Part shown: positions 10,539 to 22,652 of the stretch, piece by piece
Numbering within the stretch: position 1 is the stretch's first letter
Layout: the number at the start of each line of letters is the position of its first letter
Assembly (NCBI GenBank): GCA_029448655.1
Contig: JACCLO010000006.1
Location: forward strand, 3,706,007 to 3,770,006
From: Wolfiporia cocos
Lineage: Eukaryota; Basidiomycota; Agaricomycetes; Polyporales; Phaeolaceae
Length of the DNA: 64,000 nt
Reading direction: 5' to 3'
Notes under the pieces: model-generated
Seen by the model: only the letters and a program-made list of their open reading frames with translations
What the model was told of the DNA's origin: nothing
Databases searched by the model: none
Made by a program: the position numbers and the translations under genes

Positions 10539-11074
10539 TGACACAAACTAGTTGTGGGACTCACTCTATAACCTTGGTAAGCGACTTAAAGTAGTTGCTG
10601 GAGGTTGGTGAGGATACTAGTAGGCGCAAGCAGGAATGATGTGTAACTGTGCGAATGCAGAGAACAAATCTAAGGCTTATCCGCTGAGATAGCCCTACTT
10701 ATATACATGCTTTGTTTGGTTACCGGTAAGGGAGCCAAACATGAAAGTGGTCTGTGCGCAGACATAACTAATATGGTTAAGTCGTAAACTACAGTAGACC
10801 ATGTGCGTCGGTAATGGCCGCACCAGTAAGAGCGTTTGTTTGGACCGTAGGTCCATGTTATGGAAGTGGCTGTAGCTACGTTAGTAAGCCATGCATGTGA
10901 TTCCTATATTCCGGTATCGGGACATGAGTAATCGTAAGGTCATTGGCATGTGATAACGAGCGGGCCGCTTATCCAATTGTACTGACATAGCCCGGTATCG
11001 GGATATGAGTAAGGCGCGTGACACCGGAGGTTATTCCGCTGAGTCATTGACGCGTACAAGCGTGTTATGTACGT
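10539..11074 (-). mobile_element. Solo LTR F3, distal part (other part at 26443-26610)
   Basis: This is the 3' portion of a family F LTR in reverse, starting TGACACAAAC, ending where LARD I inserted. The missing 5' portion is at 26443-26610 in the opposite orientation. Together they make 699 bp, against 698 bp for the intact copy at 27302-27999. The outer flanks carry matching duplications, CTCCC here and GGGAG at 26438-26442. The bases TACGT at 11070-11074 are LARD I's target duplication. Confidence 0.9.
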
Positions 11075-11213
11075 TGTCACAGATTTATCTGGGGCTTACA
11101 GCATTTTTTCTATGATTATAGCAATTTATCCGGGATTTATATGTCTAACTACAAGTTATCTACGGGTTAACTCCCATTGCCACCACGACAAGCTCTTAAC
11201 TGGGCTTATCAAC

Positions 11214-12134
11214 TGTCACAGATAATGCGAAAGCATAATATCATAGACGTTACGGAGCAATAACTAGGGTACATTACCCGTACGTGGCGCCGGCATACAT
11301 GGCCTACACCATAGAGTGTCTAATAGGCGCCGAGCGTGGGAATATGAACTGCAGATATAGCTGGACCCTCGATAGCAGCATGAGCTGTTATCGTAGCCCT
11401 TTTGGGGGAGTGGTCTATAACACCACTCATAAGCGCATTGCATTGGGTCCGCTGCGCGTCTTGTGATATAATAACAGCTCACCCGGTCGCCGGTTCGAAC
11501 CTGGGTGGTGGCAAATATTTCCACTGCCTGGGGCGCTTCCGAACCACTGGTGGCTGAGGGAAAAGTACCCACCACGTGACCCCCTGTATCATGGGGCCCC
11601 TCTATAACCGTAAGGTATCAGGGGATAAGATTGGTCAAAGCTTGCGTGGTAAAAACTACTATTAAATAGCCTTAACCCGCACCCGAAATCCAGGGTGTAA
11701 GTGGGCCTTCAAGAGGTTGGCACACACGTCATAAGCCAAATGGTATAAGGGATTGGGGGTACCCTTCACCAGGCACAATGACAAAGCATAGTAGAAGTGA
11801 TACTTAGTACCGGGGGCGGCTTGATGCAGCCTAAGTTATCTCCTTAACCAGAGACGGTTAATCCTTGAAGTGGGGGTAATGTCACAGATAATGCGAAAGC
11901 ATAATATCATAGACGTTACGGAGCAATAACTAGGGTACATTACCCGTACGTGGCGCCGGCATACATGGCCTACACCATAGAGTGTCTAATAGGCGCCGAG
12001 CATGGGAATATGAACTGCAGATATAGCTGGACCCTCGATAGCAGCATGAGCTGTTATCGTAGCCCTTTTGGGGGAGTGGTCTATAACACCACTCATAAGC
12101 GCATTGCATTGGGTCCGCTGCGCGTCTTGTGATA
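11214..12134 (+). mobile_element. TRIM-like element H (LTR-internal-LTR, 921 bp)
   Basis: Two 255-bp LTRs (11214-11468 and 11880-12134) differ by one base that I can see. Both start TGTCACAGATAATGCG and end CTTGTGATA. The 411-bp internal part has no coding capacity, and a purine tract ending GTGGGGGTAA precedes the 3' LTR. The target duplication is TCAAC (11209-11213 and 12135-12139). After the 5' LTR come TA and then ATAACAGCTCA, the exact complement of TGAGCTGTTAT inside the LTR (11381-11391). The internal region also contains a Pol III B-box-like GGTTCGAACCT. Confidence 0.9.
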
Positions 12135-12739
12135 TCAACCACATGACTAGCTTACATAACGCTACGGTACAACCACGTCCAATAGCAACACTACAGCTAC
12201 GTCATACAGGTCTCGCCCGTCAGAGCAAGACCAGCCACATCATAGATCTTAGATCATAAGGATAGGCCGAGCGCGGCACGCTCACATAATAATGTCCACA
12301 CGTACAAACAGTGCCTCGCGGCTTTGTACTGTTGGGTCAGCCTTCCCGGCTTCCCACCGCCATAAGATCCTTGATCACAATGGCACCTCAGGCGCGCCAC
12401 GCCTTCGCATAATAATGGCAACACGATCATACAGCACTATATTAGCATCAAGGCAATATCGCTATAGGTCACGGCCTTCTCGGCCTCTCATGGACTCGGA
12501 GTTCTCCAAGTCCCGGGCTTCTGCCATCACGGCGTTGCCCAAACACCGGACCTCGCCTCACGGCTAAGTCCAATACATGCCCCAGTAACCATCCGGTCCG
12601 GGCTGTAACACATGCCACGGTACTTCCCGTCCAATGGCATAACGACCTCGGCGTCTCGCCTTGGTCATCCAACGAAGCACGGCCAATCGCCATTATACCT
12701 CACGGTATCCGGCAACCGGCTTCCTCTATACCCGGGCTG

Positions 12740-13447
12740 TGTTACGGGTCAAATACCCGTTCGTATATTCGAGTCGCGAATATAGATCGTTCTTCTGCAC
12801 GTAGGCGTGTAGCCGTATGCAAGGCAAATACTCGTTAGATGCCTTCGGGTCCTAAGTGAAGTTCTTAGGAGATCGGTTAATATCCAATACGCGTTAGAGG
12901 ATATAATCTGTTCAGATGCGAGTCTGATAGAATATAAGACTCGCCTAAGTCTGAGAAGTCAGTGTGCACTTCGAGGACTTAGTTGTTCAGTTGCTCGAGT
13001 GAGAAATACTGAGCGTAGTTTCCTACGTTTGAGAACGAGTATAAGACTTCTTGTTTATACAACAAGGTCGAGCTAAAGAGCCTCAACAGTAAGTACATGA
13101 GTTTATATACTACGTTGGGTTTTAGGGGTCGAGCCCGTCCCAGATGTCACCAATACTATCTACGCTATAGTACCAAACGTTTGATAGGTATGTAGTGATA
13201 CTCCTGAGATGATAGATAGGAATGATGGCGGTTGAACACCATCTATCAGCTAATAAACGATGAACACAAAATGGTGGCAGAGTTGGATCTGCCAAAGATG
13301 AAACGCGCCCTATAGACTAGTACAACCGGGGATGCGCCCAGTAGAGTCACGAGTAGCCAGGGGAGTTGGTTGCGCAACAAGTCCCTGTATCGTATTCGTC
13401 CAATGGTGAGTTCTGTCGATATTCGAAAAATTAGAATAACCGTAACA
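12740..13447. mobile_element. Solo LTR or short element J, Copia-like ends
   Basis: The ends TGTTACGG and CCGTAACA are inverted, and the target duplication is GGCTG (12735-12739 and 13448-13452). The termini differ from the TGTCAC ends used by nearly all other elements here. A tRNA-type stretch, ATGGTGGCAGAGTTGG, near 13269 resembles a Copia primer site, so this may be a degenerate mini-element rather than a plain solo LTR. A possible relative starts at 52390. Confidence 0.75.
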
Positions 13448-13805
13448 GGCTGCGCCCGCGTTACTGACAAGATAACTAACAAATCCCTCTCCTACTATTG
13501 GTGCGGCCATTAGGGCCCATCACAGCCATTGTAGATAGAGTCCTAAACATCAGATAAGATAGCGCTTCGCCCTTTGGCAAAGCCACATAACCCGGTAAGG
13601 ACATAGCTAGCTAGTAGCACGTGACCTTCCCATAAAACATGTATATAACGATAGGGCTAGACACCTTTACGCCTTAGTTCTATTATTCTCGGCTTGCGCC
13701 GTAGAATAACTCTCACCATCCTGCTGCGCTGGTATTGCCTCCTCTCTAAGTCGCTTTATCTCAAGAATATAGGCACTTGGTGAGTCCCACAGGCATACTG
13801 TGTCA

Positions 13806-15958
13806 TAATAATAGAACTTCCTACCCCCCCGCCCTTCCTTAACTGGTTGGGCCTGGGGTTTTTCCCCCCACAGGTGTCTGAGATTGCGCCCCTTTCTGCC
13901 TCTGCAGCCCTGACAAGGGTTGTATGCTTAATGGTTGGGTTCTGGGGGATACTAGCGGCGGGGGTTTGATCCCCCTGCCACCCAGTGGGGCTGCGCCTGC
14001 CTAATCAGTGGTGCGGTCCTGCAAACCCGGACTCCAGGGTTAAGGAGAGGCGCTGGCTTCCTGAAAAGGTCGCTGGCGCCAGCGTTTGAGACCCATCTAC
14101 TGGGAAGAGGGGACGGTCTGCCTGTGTGCGCCCAACCCCCTGACATGGCAAGTGCTGTTTAGCGCCCCATCTCTACCAGTAGAGTCGCCATTATGGCGGC
14201 ATGGGAATCTTGCAAGCCGATCCCCAGGCGTAAGGGACCTGCTTTGGATCCTTAATTGGATTAAAGTGGTGAGGTGGCACGGCTCGCAAGGCCGCGCCGG
14301 CCTAGGTTACAGAGCGGTAGCCAATAGCGTTAGTCCTTCGGGCAGCTCGGCGTGCTCTCTCCCTATTGCTATCGGAGGCACCCCCGGAAGACTGCGGCGT
14401 AGCCCACCATCTTTGATGCGTGGAGCGCTCGTTAAATCGCGTCCTTGTGGTGACGGTGGGATCTGCGCCTTGAAGCTTCCAGGGAGGGCCTAAGACGGTA
14501 AACCTTGCCATTGAAGCGTGGTAAGGGCTGCGGTGTAATACTGCGGCCCACTTTCCGGTCTGCTCCTTAGGGGATGCGGGCCGTGTATCTTCTTCCCAAC
14601 CAAGTGATCCAGCCAATCAAATGCTGGCAATCACCGACCCTACCCCAGGAGCGAGCGCCTCTGCATCAAGCTGCATGCGAATATCTCCGCCTTTTGGCAC
14701 TGGGTCATGGGCATCTATGAAGACACCTGGAGGTTTAATTCTGCGCAGCAACCTTCAAAAGGTTGCCCTAACCATGACCCCGTTCTTATTGTGTTCAATG
14801 AATATGACCACTCAGTGATAGTTCGCTGATGACTCGCTCTTTTAGGTACCCTGGTATCCCAGTCAAAAGTAGATAATATATAGTTTTAGCGGCGGCTCCA
14901 TAGTAGTTTACTTACTTTGTAAAGAAGCTTAGAAACCGTCCAATAGCATTTGTATTCAGCCTTTGGAAATCCTGCGTCACCTGTTGGTTCCCAGCTTATC
15001 TAGGCTGGTTAAGGTCGCTTATGTACATATAAAGCAACCTTTTACGTCTTAGGTACAATAAGTCAATCGAAAAACGATACTAGTACCTTACTCGACGTAG
15101 GATCGCGTACGCTAGGCAAAATATATGCTTATAACTATCATTACTGTGGGAATAACCTATTACCAAGTCGATAAGGATTCACATAATCCGTCGGCGCCCG
15201 TTTGACTTCGGTCTTCGCTCCTGAAAATGGGATTCGGGTTATTGAGCATTAGTCACGGTCATTTCATTTGTTAAGAACCTTAGAACGGGGGGGCACCCCT
15301 TTTAGTAATGGAATTCCTGACAAGGAAATTACCATCTGTTTGGGAAGAGACGTCTGACAAGCGTCTATAAATAATTGGAAACACTGCCGTTCTCACCGGC
15401 GTTCCACGTATAAACAGATCGCAATAGATTACTTAATTGAATCTTGCAATCTGGGTTAGAGGAAGGGAAAACAAGGGACACACGCTATTGATACGCGTTC
15501 CCTTGAAGTGTAGCGGAGGTCGTCAAGACTTCCAGAATCACACTTCATTCGGCATCTTCGCACATCGCCGAATTCACACCGGTCCCAAACCGGTCCCCCC
15601 GAATTGAAATCGACAAATTCGCATGCCAACCGCAAATATTGTCACGAGACTTGCTATCTCACTTACGATTTCACTCCAATACGACATCTTCTCTGTGGGG
15701 AGAACAACTGTATTTGGAAATTCACACTAGCAATAAAATGCGATCGTCCGCAAAAGGCTTCAAAAGGAAACTCGAAAATCCTCTGAAATAACAGATGAGC
15801 CCCATCTTTTAGGACAATCACTCCGATTTGGCAATCGGATATCATTATAATTGCTTGGTTTACGGAAACCTACGTCGTCGAGACACGTAATAAATAAATC
15901 CGGATCTGTTTCCTATCTTCCGATTAGGAATACATCTCGTCACTACACCGAACAAGAG
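13806..15958 (+). mobile_element. LARD I, internal region part 1 (5' part)
   Basis: After the LTR comes TA and the 11-nt primer site ATAATAGAACT (13808-13818). A GC-rich leader follows that shares short blocks, such as CCCCAGGCGTA, with the leaders of elements A and B. The rest, to 15958, has many small hairpins and no credible ORF; the longest frames match no retroelement protein. It ends in AAGAG (15954-15958), half of the family A target duplication. The element continues at 40824 descending to 40444, then 29758 descending to 28406. Confidence 0.75.
13808..13818 (+). promoter_or_regulatory. Self-priming primer-binding site of LARD I
   Basis: ATAATAGAACT is the exact reverse complement of AGTTCTATTAT in the LTR at 13676-13686, the predicted RNA 5' end. 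The spacing to the LTR end is 2 nt (TA). Confidence 0.8.
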
Positions 15959-16577
15959 TAACACAAGATAACACTTACTTGTGATTGTTGCTTGGTTTGC
16001 TGGTTAGGCAGGATAGTAGTAAGAGTTAAGCAGGATACGTGGAGTGGTTAACTCGTAGTATGAATGCAATGAATAGAACTGAGGCAATAGCGCTCAGCAA
16101 GTCCAGTATATATACATGATTAATAAGACCCCTAACAGTCCTATTAGATAATACTAATGTCCGTATTTGTATGTACAAGTCCCCAGGTACCTAAGTACTG
16201 AGTAATACGCGATAAATACATATGCCGATCAAAACCGGGATATAGAAAGGCGGCATAGGCCGCACGAATGGCGTTTTGCGCTCTTGTCATTACAAAGACG
16301 GGGCGTGACCAAGGCCCGGTCCGCTGACGTTTATACGCTGACTGCTTTCGAACGGAACGTCCGATTGGCTAGAACTAGACATGTGACTGATGGTAACTAC
16401 TAGTGATAAGATAAGACCGTTGTTACGGGAGATAACACGGCCATCATTCGGCACGTATGTAACCGTTAACTTATGAACCAGATAAGCTAGTTATTGGTCT
16501 AGAAAGTCGTAGATAATTCGTAGAATTGCCGGAAAAATAGTAAGAAATATAGGGAAACTAGGAGAATTCTTGTGACA
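15959..16577 (-). repeat. 3' LTR of left family A copy
   Basis: It is 619 bp and, read on the minus strand, runs TGTCACAAGAATTC to ATCTTGTGTTA. The purine tract CTAAGGGGGGGGTAA lies immediately upstream in element sense. Confidence 0.92.
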
Positions 16578-16667
16578 TTACCCCCCCCTTAGATTTCAAC
16601 GACCCCGTTGAGAGTAGAAGTTGTGCTAGAGCCCATTGAAGGGTTAGTCTTTACGATTTTTCCACTT

Positions 16668-19600
16668 TTATCGTCCTGTCGATCCAAAACCTTGTGTACC
16701 GCGCTTGGTTGTCTTGTTGAACTGCTCGTTGTAGGGCCCACTTCCATGTAGGTGAGGTCGAATTTCTTTTTCGAACTTTTCCTTGGTCATGGATTCCTGT
16801 ATTTCGGGCGTGATCGCTACTTCGCAGATTAGCTGAGCAATTCTGTCGCCTTTCTTTACTTGGTACGGGTCTCCAGTGAGGTTCATCAACATGACAAAGA
16901 CTTCTCCGCGGTAGTCATGGTCTATTACACCTGCAAGGATGTCGATGCCCTTTTTTGCAAGTCCAGACCTTGGTGCTATCCGACCGTATGTCCCATATGG
17001 AACTTTGATGCGAATATCTGTGGGGACCGAAGCGGATTTCCATGAATTAATCAGGACATCCTGCGCGGCATACAGGTCGTAGCCGATTGCATCGGTTGTT
17101 CCCCTGGTCGGCAGTTTGCCATTGACTCCCACTTCAATTTCCAAGTCTTCGTTGAACTCAACGTCGGAATGTACCCATTGCCCCGTAAAGGGGTCGCGCT
17201 TGTAGTACACTTTTGGTTGTGCAGGATCAACATTGTCTCGATATTGGGGCCAGTCATCGGGCCAGACACATGTGTCCAAATCCCAATCTGGTGAGTCAGG
17301 GTCAAAGACGGCTATTGTCTGCCGTGTTCCGCCGAGTCTAGTTGATCGGCGAAGGGGTTGATTTGGGTCAGTACTAAGGGCTGAATATTTTGCCTTGTAC
17401 TCGTCCAGTATCTCCTTAGCGTTGGCCAAATGTTCCTCGATTTCCCACGTGTCCTCCGCAGGTCCGGTACCTTTCCAGTGGATAAGGTATTCCCACCGGC
17501 CACGTCAGTTACGATGGTCGAGAATGGCTTCCACTTCCCATTCTTCCAGGTCTTCCATTTCCGTTGGCTTGTCAGCCGCCGGAGGATGACTTTTCTGACC
17601 TTCGATGGTTGATTCCTTGTACATGACCAGTTTTGAAGCATGGAACACAGGGTGGTAAGCCCTGTATTGTGCGTCCATGTACACCTTGAACGTTACCGGT
17701 CCCAGTTTCTCCGTGATTCGGAATGGGCCAATGTAGCATGGGGCTAGACTCCTTTCGGTGTCTTGCCAACTTCGCACGTCCACGAGTACTTTGTCACCCA
17801 CTTTGAAGGGGACAACTTGCTTCTTTTGGTCATAATACCAGGACCATCTTTCAGCTGCAATTTTCATCGCCGCCTTAGCTTGTTCCTGTGCAGCGAACCG
17901 TGTGTTTGCAATTTCTACTAAGTCTTTGTTTTGACTTGGTTCGAAACTGCTTGGTCCTGCAATAGGGTGACGACCTAATTCCACCAGGAATGGATATTCC
18001 TTGGTAGTTTCGCTGGCTGCATTATTGTACGCAAATTCCGCTGTTGGCAGGAACTCCGACCAGTTATCTTTTTGGTACGTGTTGATGTAGTACCGCAGAT
18101 ACTGTTCGAGTATTTGATTTACTCGTTCGGTTTGTCTGTCTGCCTGCGGATGGTACGCAGTAGTCATCGACCTTTGAATTCCCAGCAGGGTGCACCATTC
18201 ACCAAATAGTTTTGAGGCGAATTGTGTTCCCCTGTCCGATACTATCTGTTTTGGCAGCCCGTGTAAGGGGTATACCTTTTGATAGAGTATCGTAGCTAGG
18301 TCTTTTGTTGAGAAGGTATTTTCTATTGGGAAGAACCTTGCTCTTTTGGTCAACCGATCTACTACGACCATGATCACGTCATGCATTCCCGATGGGGGTA
18401 ACTGAGTAATCAGGTCTATTGTCACCACTTCCCACGGGCCTGACGGCACCGGTAAGGGTTGCAGGGGGCCGTACGGCTTCTGCGGGTGGTTCTTCATACG
18501 TTGGCATGTGTCCCATCCGTCTACGTATTTTTTGACGTAAACGAACATTCCCGGCCACCAATAGTTGCGGCTTAGCAATTCGTACGTTTTGTAACGTCCG
18601 AAATGCCCAGCTGACTTGTGATCGTGATGATACTCGACCACTTGTCGTCTGATATCCGCTGGTGTAGCTGGAATGTAGACTTTGCCTCTTTGGAGGAGTA
18701 ACCCTCCTTTGTAGTTCCATTCTGATAGGTCTTTTTTGAATTCACGAGGGCCGGATGAGAGCAGCTCCTTGTAATCCTTTGTGACCTTGTCGTCTAGCAA
18801 CGCTTTGCGAATCTCTCGGAGTATCAATTCATCTTCCGATTGTGGGGCAGCATGGGAGGTATCAAGAGCCATTGCCATGTACTCTTGCTCGAACCACTCA
18901 GGTTTCAGAAGAACCTGATCGCGGTTATCGAGATCCACCCCCTCCTCATGGTCTGGCTGCCTGGACAGAGGATCCGCGGTTAGCATTGTTTTGCCAGGTT
19001 TATGCTTCATTTGGAAGTTGAAGCGTGAGAGGTACAGTGCCCAACGGGCTTGTCGTCTCGTCAGTTTTTGCGCCGTTTTGAAATAGGTCAGGTTTAGATG
19101 ATCCGACCATATCTCGAATTTTTCAGGATGTCCCTCTAGGTAGTGTCGCCACTCCTCTAGAGCCCTGATGACAGCCAACCCTTGTCGTAGATCTCGTAGT
19201 TCCTTTCCGGGGCACTTAGCGATTTGCTATAGTACGCCACGGGGTGGAATTTTTTGTCCGTAGGATCTAACTGAGATAGTACTGCTCCGGTAGCGAAGTC
19301 TGACGCATCTGTTTCTACGCGGAAAGGCTGATCGTGCGACGGAATTCGAAGCACGGGCGCTTTGGTAAATGCTTCCTTTAGGGTTTGGAAGGCATTTTCC
19401 TGCTCGGCGTCCCAATGCCAAGCTTCTGACTTTTTGGTCAGCATGGTGAGTGGTTTGGCTATTTTTGAGAAGCCTTCTATGAATCGCCTGTAGAAATTGG
19501 CAAATCCAAGGAAAGCTTGAACCTCTTTGACCTTAGTAGGTCTAGGCCAGTCCTGAACTCCGGCGTACTTCTTCGGATCCATCATGATGTTACCGTCGGA

Positions 19601-21091
19601 AATGATCATTCCTAGGTATTCCATGGATGACTGTTCGAAGAAGCACTTTTTGGGCTTAGCATACAAGTCCGAGTCCTTCAGGGTTTGTAGAACCCCTTTG
19701 GTGAGTCGCCGATGTTCCTCCATATCATTCCCGAAAATCAAGATGTCGCCTAAGTAGACAACCACCTTGCCGGTTCGAATGAACGGTGCGAGGATAGAGT
19801 TCATCATCGCTTGGAATGTTGCGGGGGCATTGCAGAAACCGAAATACATTACCGTTGCCTCGTATAGTCCACGGTGTGTAATAAACGCCGTCTTCCATTC
19901 ATCACCTTCCTTGATGCGGACATTATTATATCCCCATCTAAGGTCGATTTTGGTGAAGATGGCCGCATGGGACAATTGATCGATTAGGTCATCGATCCGA
20001 GGTATCGGATAACGATTTTTCACGGTTATTTCGTTTAGCCTCCTGTAATCGACAACCATCCGCAGTCCTCCGTCCTTTTTATGGACGAAGAGGACCGGGG
20101 ATGCCATTGGACTTTCGGATGGTCGAATGTAACCCTTCCGCAATCTGGTGTCTATCCACTCATCCAAGCTATTACGCTCTTGGGGAGACATTTTGTATGG
20201 TTTTACCGGGGGAGGAAGCTGCGCATCTGGTTCAAACACTATGGCGTGATCCCAGGGCTTCCGTTCCGGCATCCTCTCTGACGCCTTTTGTGAGAACACC
20301 GTTGGCCCATACTCTTGGTATTGCTCGGGCACTAACGATCGCCATTTTTCAATGTCGATCGGTGGTGTGTTTTCCTCACGGTCGTCTGCTTCATCGAGGT
20401 CTTTGTCAAGTACCTCGGCTACCAACTGTGTCAGCAGGTTCATTTCCTCGTCGTCAAGGGTTGCCACCCAAGCGATCAAAGGATTTTTGGGGTCCTCCTC
20501 TCCTAATATGTCCACGGGAGTATCCCAAATCGAATTTACTTCGATGATTTCCTTTTCTGGGAGTTCAACTGCTTCCTCCTCAGAAGGGCGGTTACCCTTT
20601 TTTCTGGCGTACGGTTGGTCGTGTGTACAGCGTGCATATTCCATTTCTCCTTTCCTCCAGTCAAAGGTAGGATTGTGGAGACGCAACCAGTCATAGCCAA
20701 GAATTAGATCCAGTTCTAGGTGCATGACCGTCAGACCTATTTTTTCCTTGTGTGTGCCATGTTGCATGAATGCTTTTACTGATTGCGTTAAGCGGCCAGC
20801 CACGTTTTCTGTTCCGTCTGCGTTTGTAACCGTAATAGGAAACGCTAGTTTGTCGGTGACCAGCTTATGTTTATCGACCAATCGTTGTGATATGACCGAT
20901 ATGGTTGCACCGCTGTCGATTAAAGCCAGAGCCTGCACTTTTTGCCCATATACCCAGAGTGTTACTTCAACACGGAAAGATCGAGCGAAGTCGCGCGCAT
21001 CGTTGCCAAAAATATGCATTGACTCGAATACACTCTTTACAGCGGGTACGGGACTAAAGTTACATGGGAGCACAAGTGGGCAGGTCATCAC
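16668..21091 (-). pseudogene. pol: Pol of left family A copy (PR-RT-RH-IN-chromodomain-dUTPase)
   Basis: Three frames: 21091-19157 (protease LALIDSGATISVIS, then RT and start of RNase H), 19178-17505 (rest of RNase H, integrase, start of chromodomain), and the 17429-16668 frame (end of chromodomain, dUTPase). A frameshift after YEIYDK breaks RNase H, and an in-frame TGA cuts the chromodomain after ILDHRN. The RT catalytic box reads VYLGDILIFG, where the right copy has YLDD, so this RT should be dead. The integrase zinc finger reads VDGWDTCQ, with Trp where a Cys is expected. dUTPase motifs are present: IGYDLYAA, IAPRSGLA, GVIDHDYRGEV, GDRIAQLI and QGFGSTG. Confidence 0.9.
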
Positions 21092-21850
21092 ATGTGCTTG
21101 GTGAGAAAACCCGAGGCAGAGCTTCCGTAGATGCCCAGGGTGTTTGCGGAATCGGCTATCCGCTTGCGAAGCCAGCGCAGATGTGTCCTGATGGAGTCGC
21201 CCGACGGTGTAGGCGCAGTCGAAGTCGAACCGGTCGACTGGGTCTGGACGGGGGTGGTGCTTTCAGCCGTTCGCACCGTTCTCCCGTTTTGCTCCTCATC
21301 GCTGATGCGCGTAGTGGGGGCCAGAGGAACCACCTCTGGTTGTTTCGGAACGTTGGTCCGGATGGTCCCTACGGTGGCTTGGGGGGACTCATCTTCATCG
21401 TCAGTCACCAGTTCCTGGGTGCTGACGATTCGGACCTTGTATTTCTTTTTTGGGTCCAATTTCTTCTGGCCCGACTGTTGCGTTCCGCTCGACGAGCCTG
21501 TCGGCTTCGTCGTTCCGCTTCCACTACTGGCCGGCTTGGCTTCCTTGTTCTTAGGGTTCTCAGGACAGTCGCCCCACTTGTGTGTGTTGTCCAGGGTGCT
21601 TGCGACAGTCCTTCCCCTAAGAGCCGGTTTGTTTTGCCTTGCCTTTGCCTTTGTCATCAGCCTTGGCAGGCTTCGACGCAGCTTTTTCGGCGGTCTTGCC
21701 AGACCCCGACGACTCCTTTCTCTTTTCTTCCTCAAAGATCTTGCCTTTGAGCTTATCCGGGTATTGCCTCTTGTAGAGGTCGATGGCCATATCGAGGTAA
21801 ACCTCCCAGTTGGTCGGCATTGTGAAGCCGGGCACCGACTCCAAAGGTCT
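21088..21850 (-). pseudogene. gag: Gag C-terminal part of left family A copy
   Basis: It corresponds to the second half of the 43635-45764 Gag, from GFTMPTNWEVYLDMAIDLY to the stop at HM. A small indel near 21617 shifts the frame and destroys the Cys-His knuckle seen in the right copy. The end overlaps the Pol start in the same ATGTGATG arrangement as the right copy. Beyond 21850 the open frame runs on into unrelated sequence. Confidence 0.8.
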
Positions 21851-22080
21851 GACCAAACAAATGTCAGTAAGTGCCAAGGTACAATTAGATAAGCATTCTA
21901 ATCTAGAGATTTGGGTGCCAAACCCAATGTCATCCACCCGCTGAGTGACGCATCCACTCAATCACCGGGGCAACAAAAATTTAATATGACTCTACAAGGC
22001 TGTAAATGCTATATTACAAAAAGCGCGAGTCGAAAATTTGAAGAATGAGCCCACCATCGCCACCGATGTGCGCGACAGCC
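21851..22080. other. Unassigned junction between truncated element A and satellite
   Basis: This is AT-rich sequence with no gene. It marks where the left family A copy was broken, and no LTR or target duplication is visible at the edge. The last ~45 bases look like the start of the GC-rich satellite unit also seen at 26042. Confidence 0.5.
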
Positions 22081-22652
22081 TGACACGGTTCACCCCTTGG
22101 GGGGTACCCTCATCCCTCGCTAGTACGGTATGGGTGCCGCTGCACGCGCGCGCGCTCCTCTCCTCTTAGTTACCCTTCAGTCGCGCCCTAGATACCTCCA
22201 TAGATCATCTGACTTAGTAGGCAAGCGCTCGTCAGGCAGCGCGCGTGCCAGGTACGCCACGTGATAGGTCACCTCCTCGTTACATGTAGTATAACATCAC
22301 AGTCACTCTTAGTTACATGCGCACAGACCTGTACTTTAGGGCAACTAGTTCTACTTTCTCCACATGTATATAGGTAGCAGCGGATGGGGCTTATTCCCCA
22401 TCCTTTGGATTCTCGTCAATAGGTGTAACAACCCTTTCTTATATTGCGCGTGATGCGTCTCTGCCCTGGGGGCCTTACTTGTCTCGCTTGACTGCGTGCC
22501 GCCAGGCTATGTCGCCACTAGGAGTCCTTAGGTTGGGTTCGCCTTAGCTACAGCCGACCTGGTCACCGCTGGCGCGGTCGCACACATGCCTCGTTGGGCA
22601 CGTTAGGATTCCCCTGCAGCGCAGGTCCTCACAAACAAGTAAGTTTGTGACA
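22081..22652 (+). mobile_element. Solo LTR, family K (K1)
   Basis: It starts TGACACGGTTC and ends AGTTTGTGACA (572 bp). The flanks CAGCC and CAGCG are a near-match duplication. CATGTATATAGG near 22362 sets the forward orientation. It is related to the LTRs of K2 in the second half, notably the TTAGGATTCCCCTGCAGCGC block. Confidence 0.8.

Larger units (their letters stand above)
11075..13805 (+). mobile_element. LARD I, 5' LTR (with nested H and J)
   Basis: It begins TGTCACAGATTTATCTGG and ends CATACTGTGTCA, like the reversed copies at 26611-28405 and 32531-33608. TRIM H and solo LTR J lie inside it. A TATA box (TATATAAC, 13642) stands 34 nt before the 11-nt segment AGTTCTATTAT (13676-13686), which is complementary to the primer site after the LTR. 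The TACGT duplication at 11070-11074 pairs with the one next to the reversed 3' LTR at 26606-26610. Confidence 0.9.
15959..21850 (-). mobile_element. Family A Ty3/Gypsy chromovirus, left copy (5'-truncated)
   Basis: The element runs on the minus strand: 3' LTR at 15959-16577, polypurine tract just right of it, then Pol and part of Gag. Similarity to the right copy ends near 21850 within Gag, so ORF1, the Gag N-terminus and the 5' LTR are missing. Over the shared part the two copies are nearly identical, down to the same Pol frameshift and stop. The 3' flank (CTCTT on the minus strand, 15954-15958) matches the 5' flank of the right copy at 40825-40829 rather than anything near 21850. Confidence 0.92.

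Noticed and set aside
11469..11520. tRNA gene in TRIM H
   Set aside because: Only a T-arm/B-box-like stretch is present; I could not form an acceptor stem, D-arm or A box around it.
14086..14493. 135-aa frame in LARD I internal region as a retroelement gene
   Set aside because: It has no Gag, Pol or ORF1 motif, lies in a GC-rich leader-like region, and is overlapped by a similar frame on the other strand.
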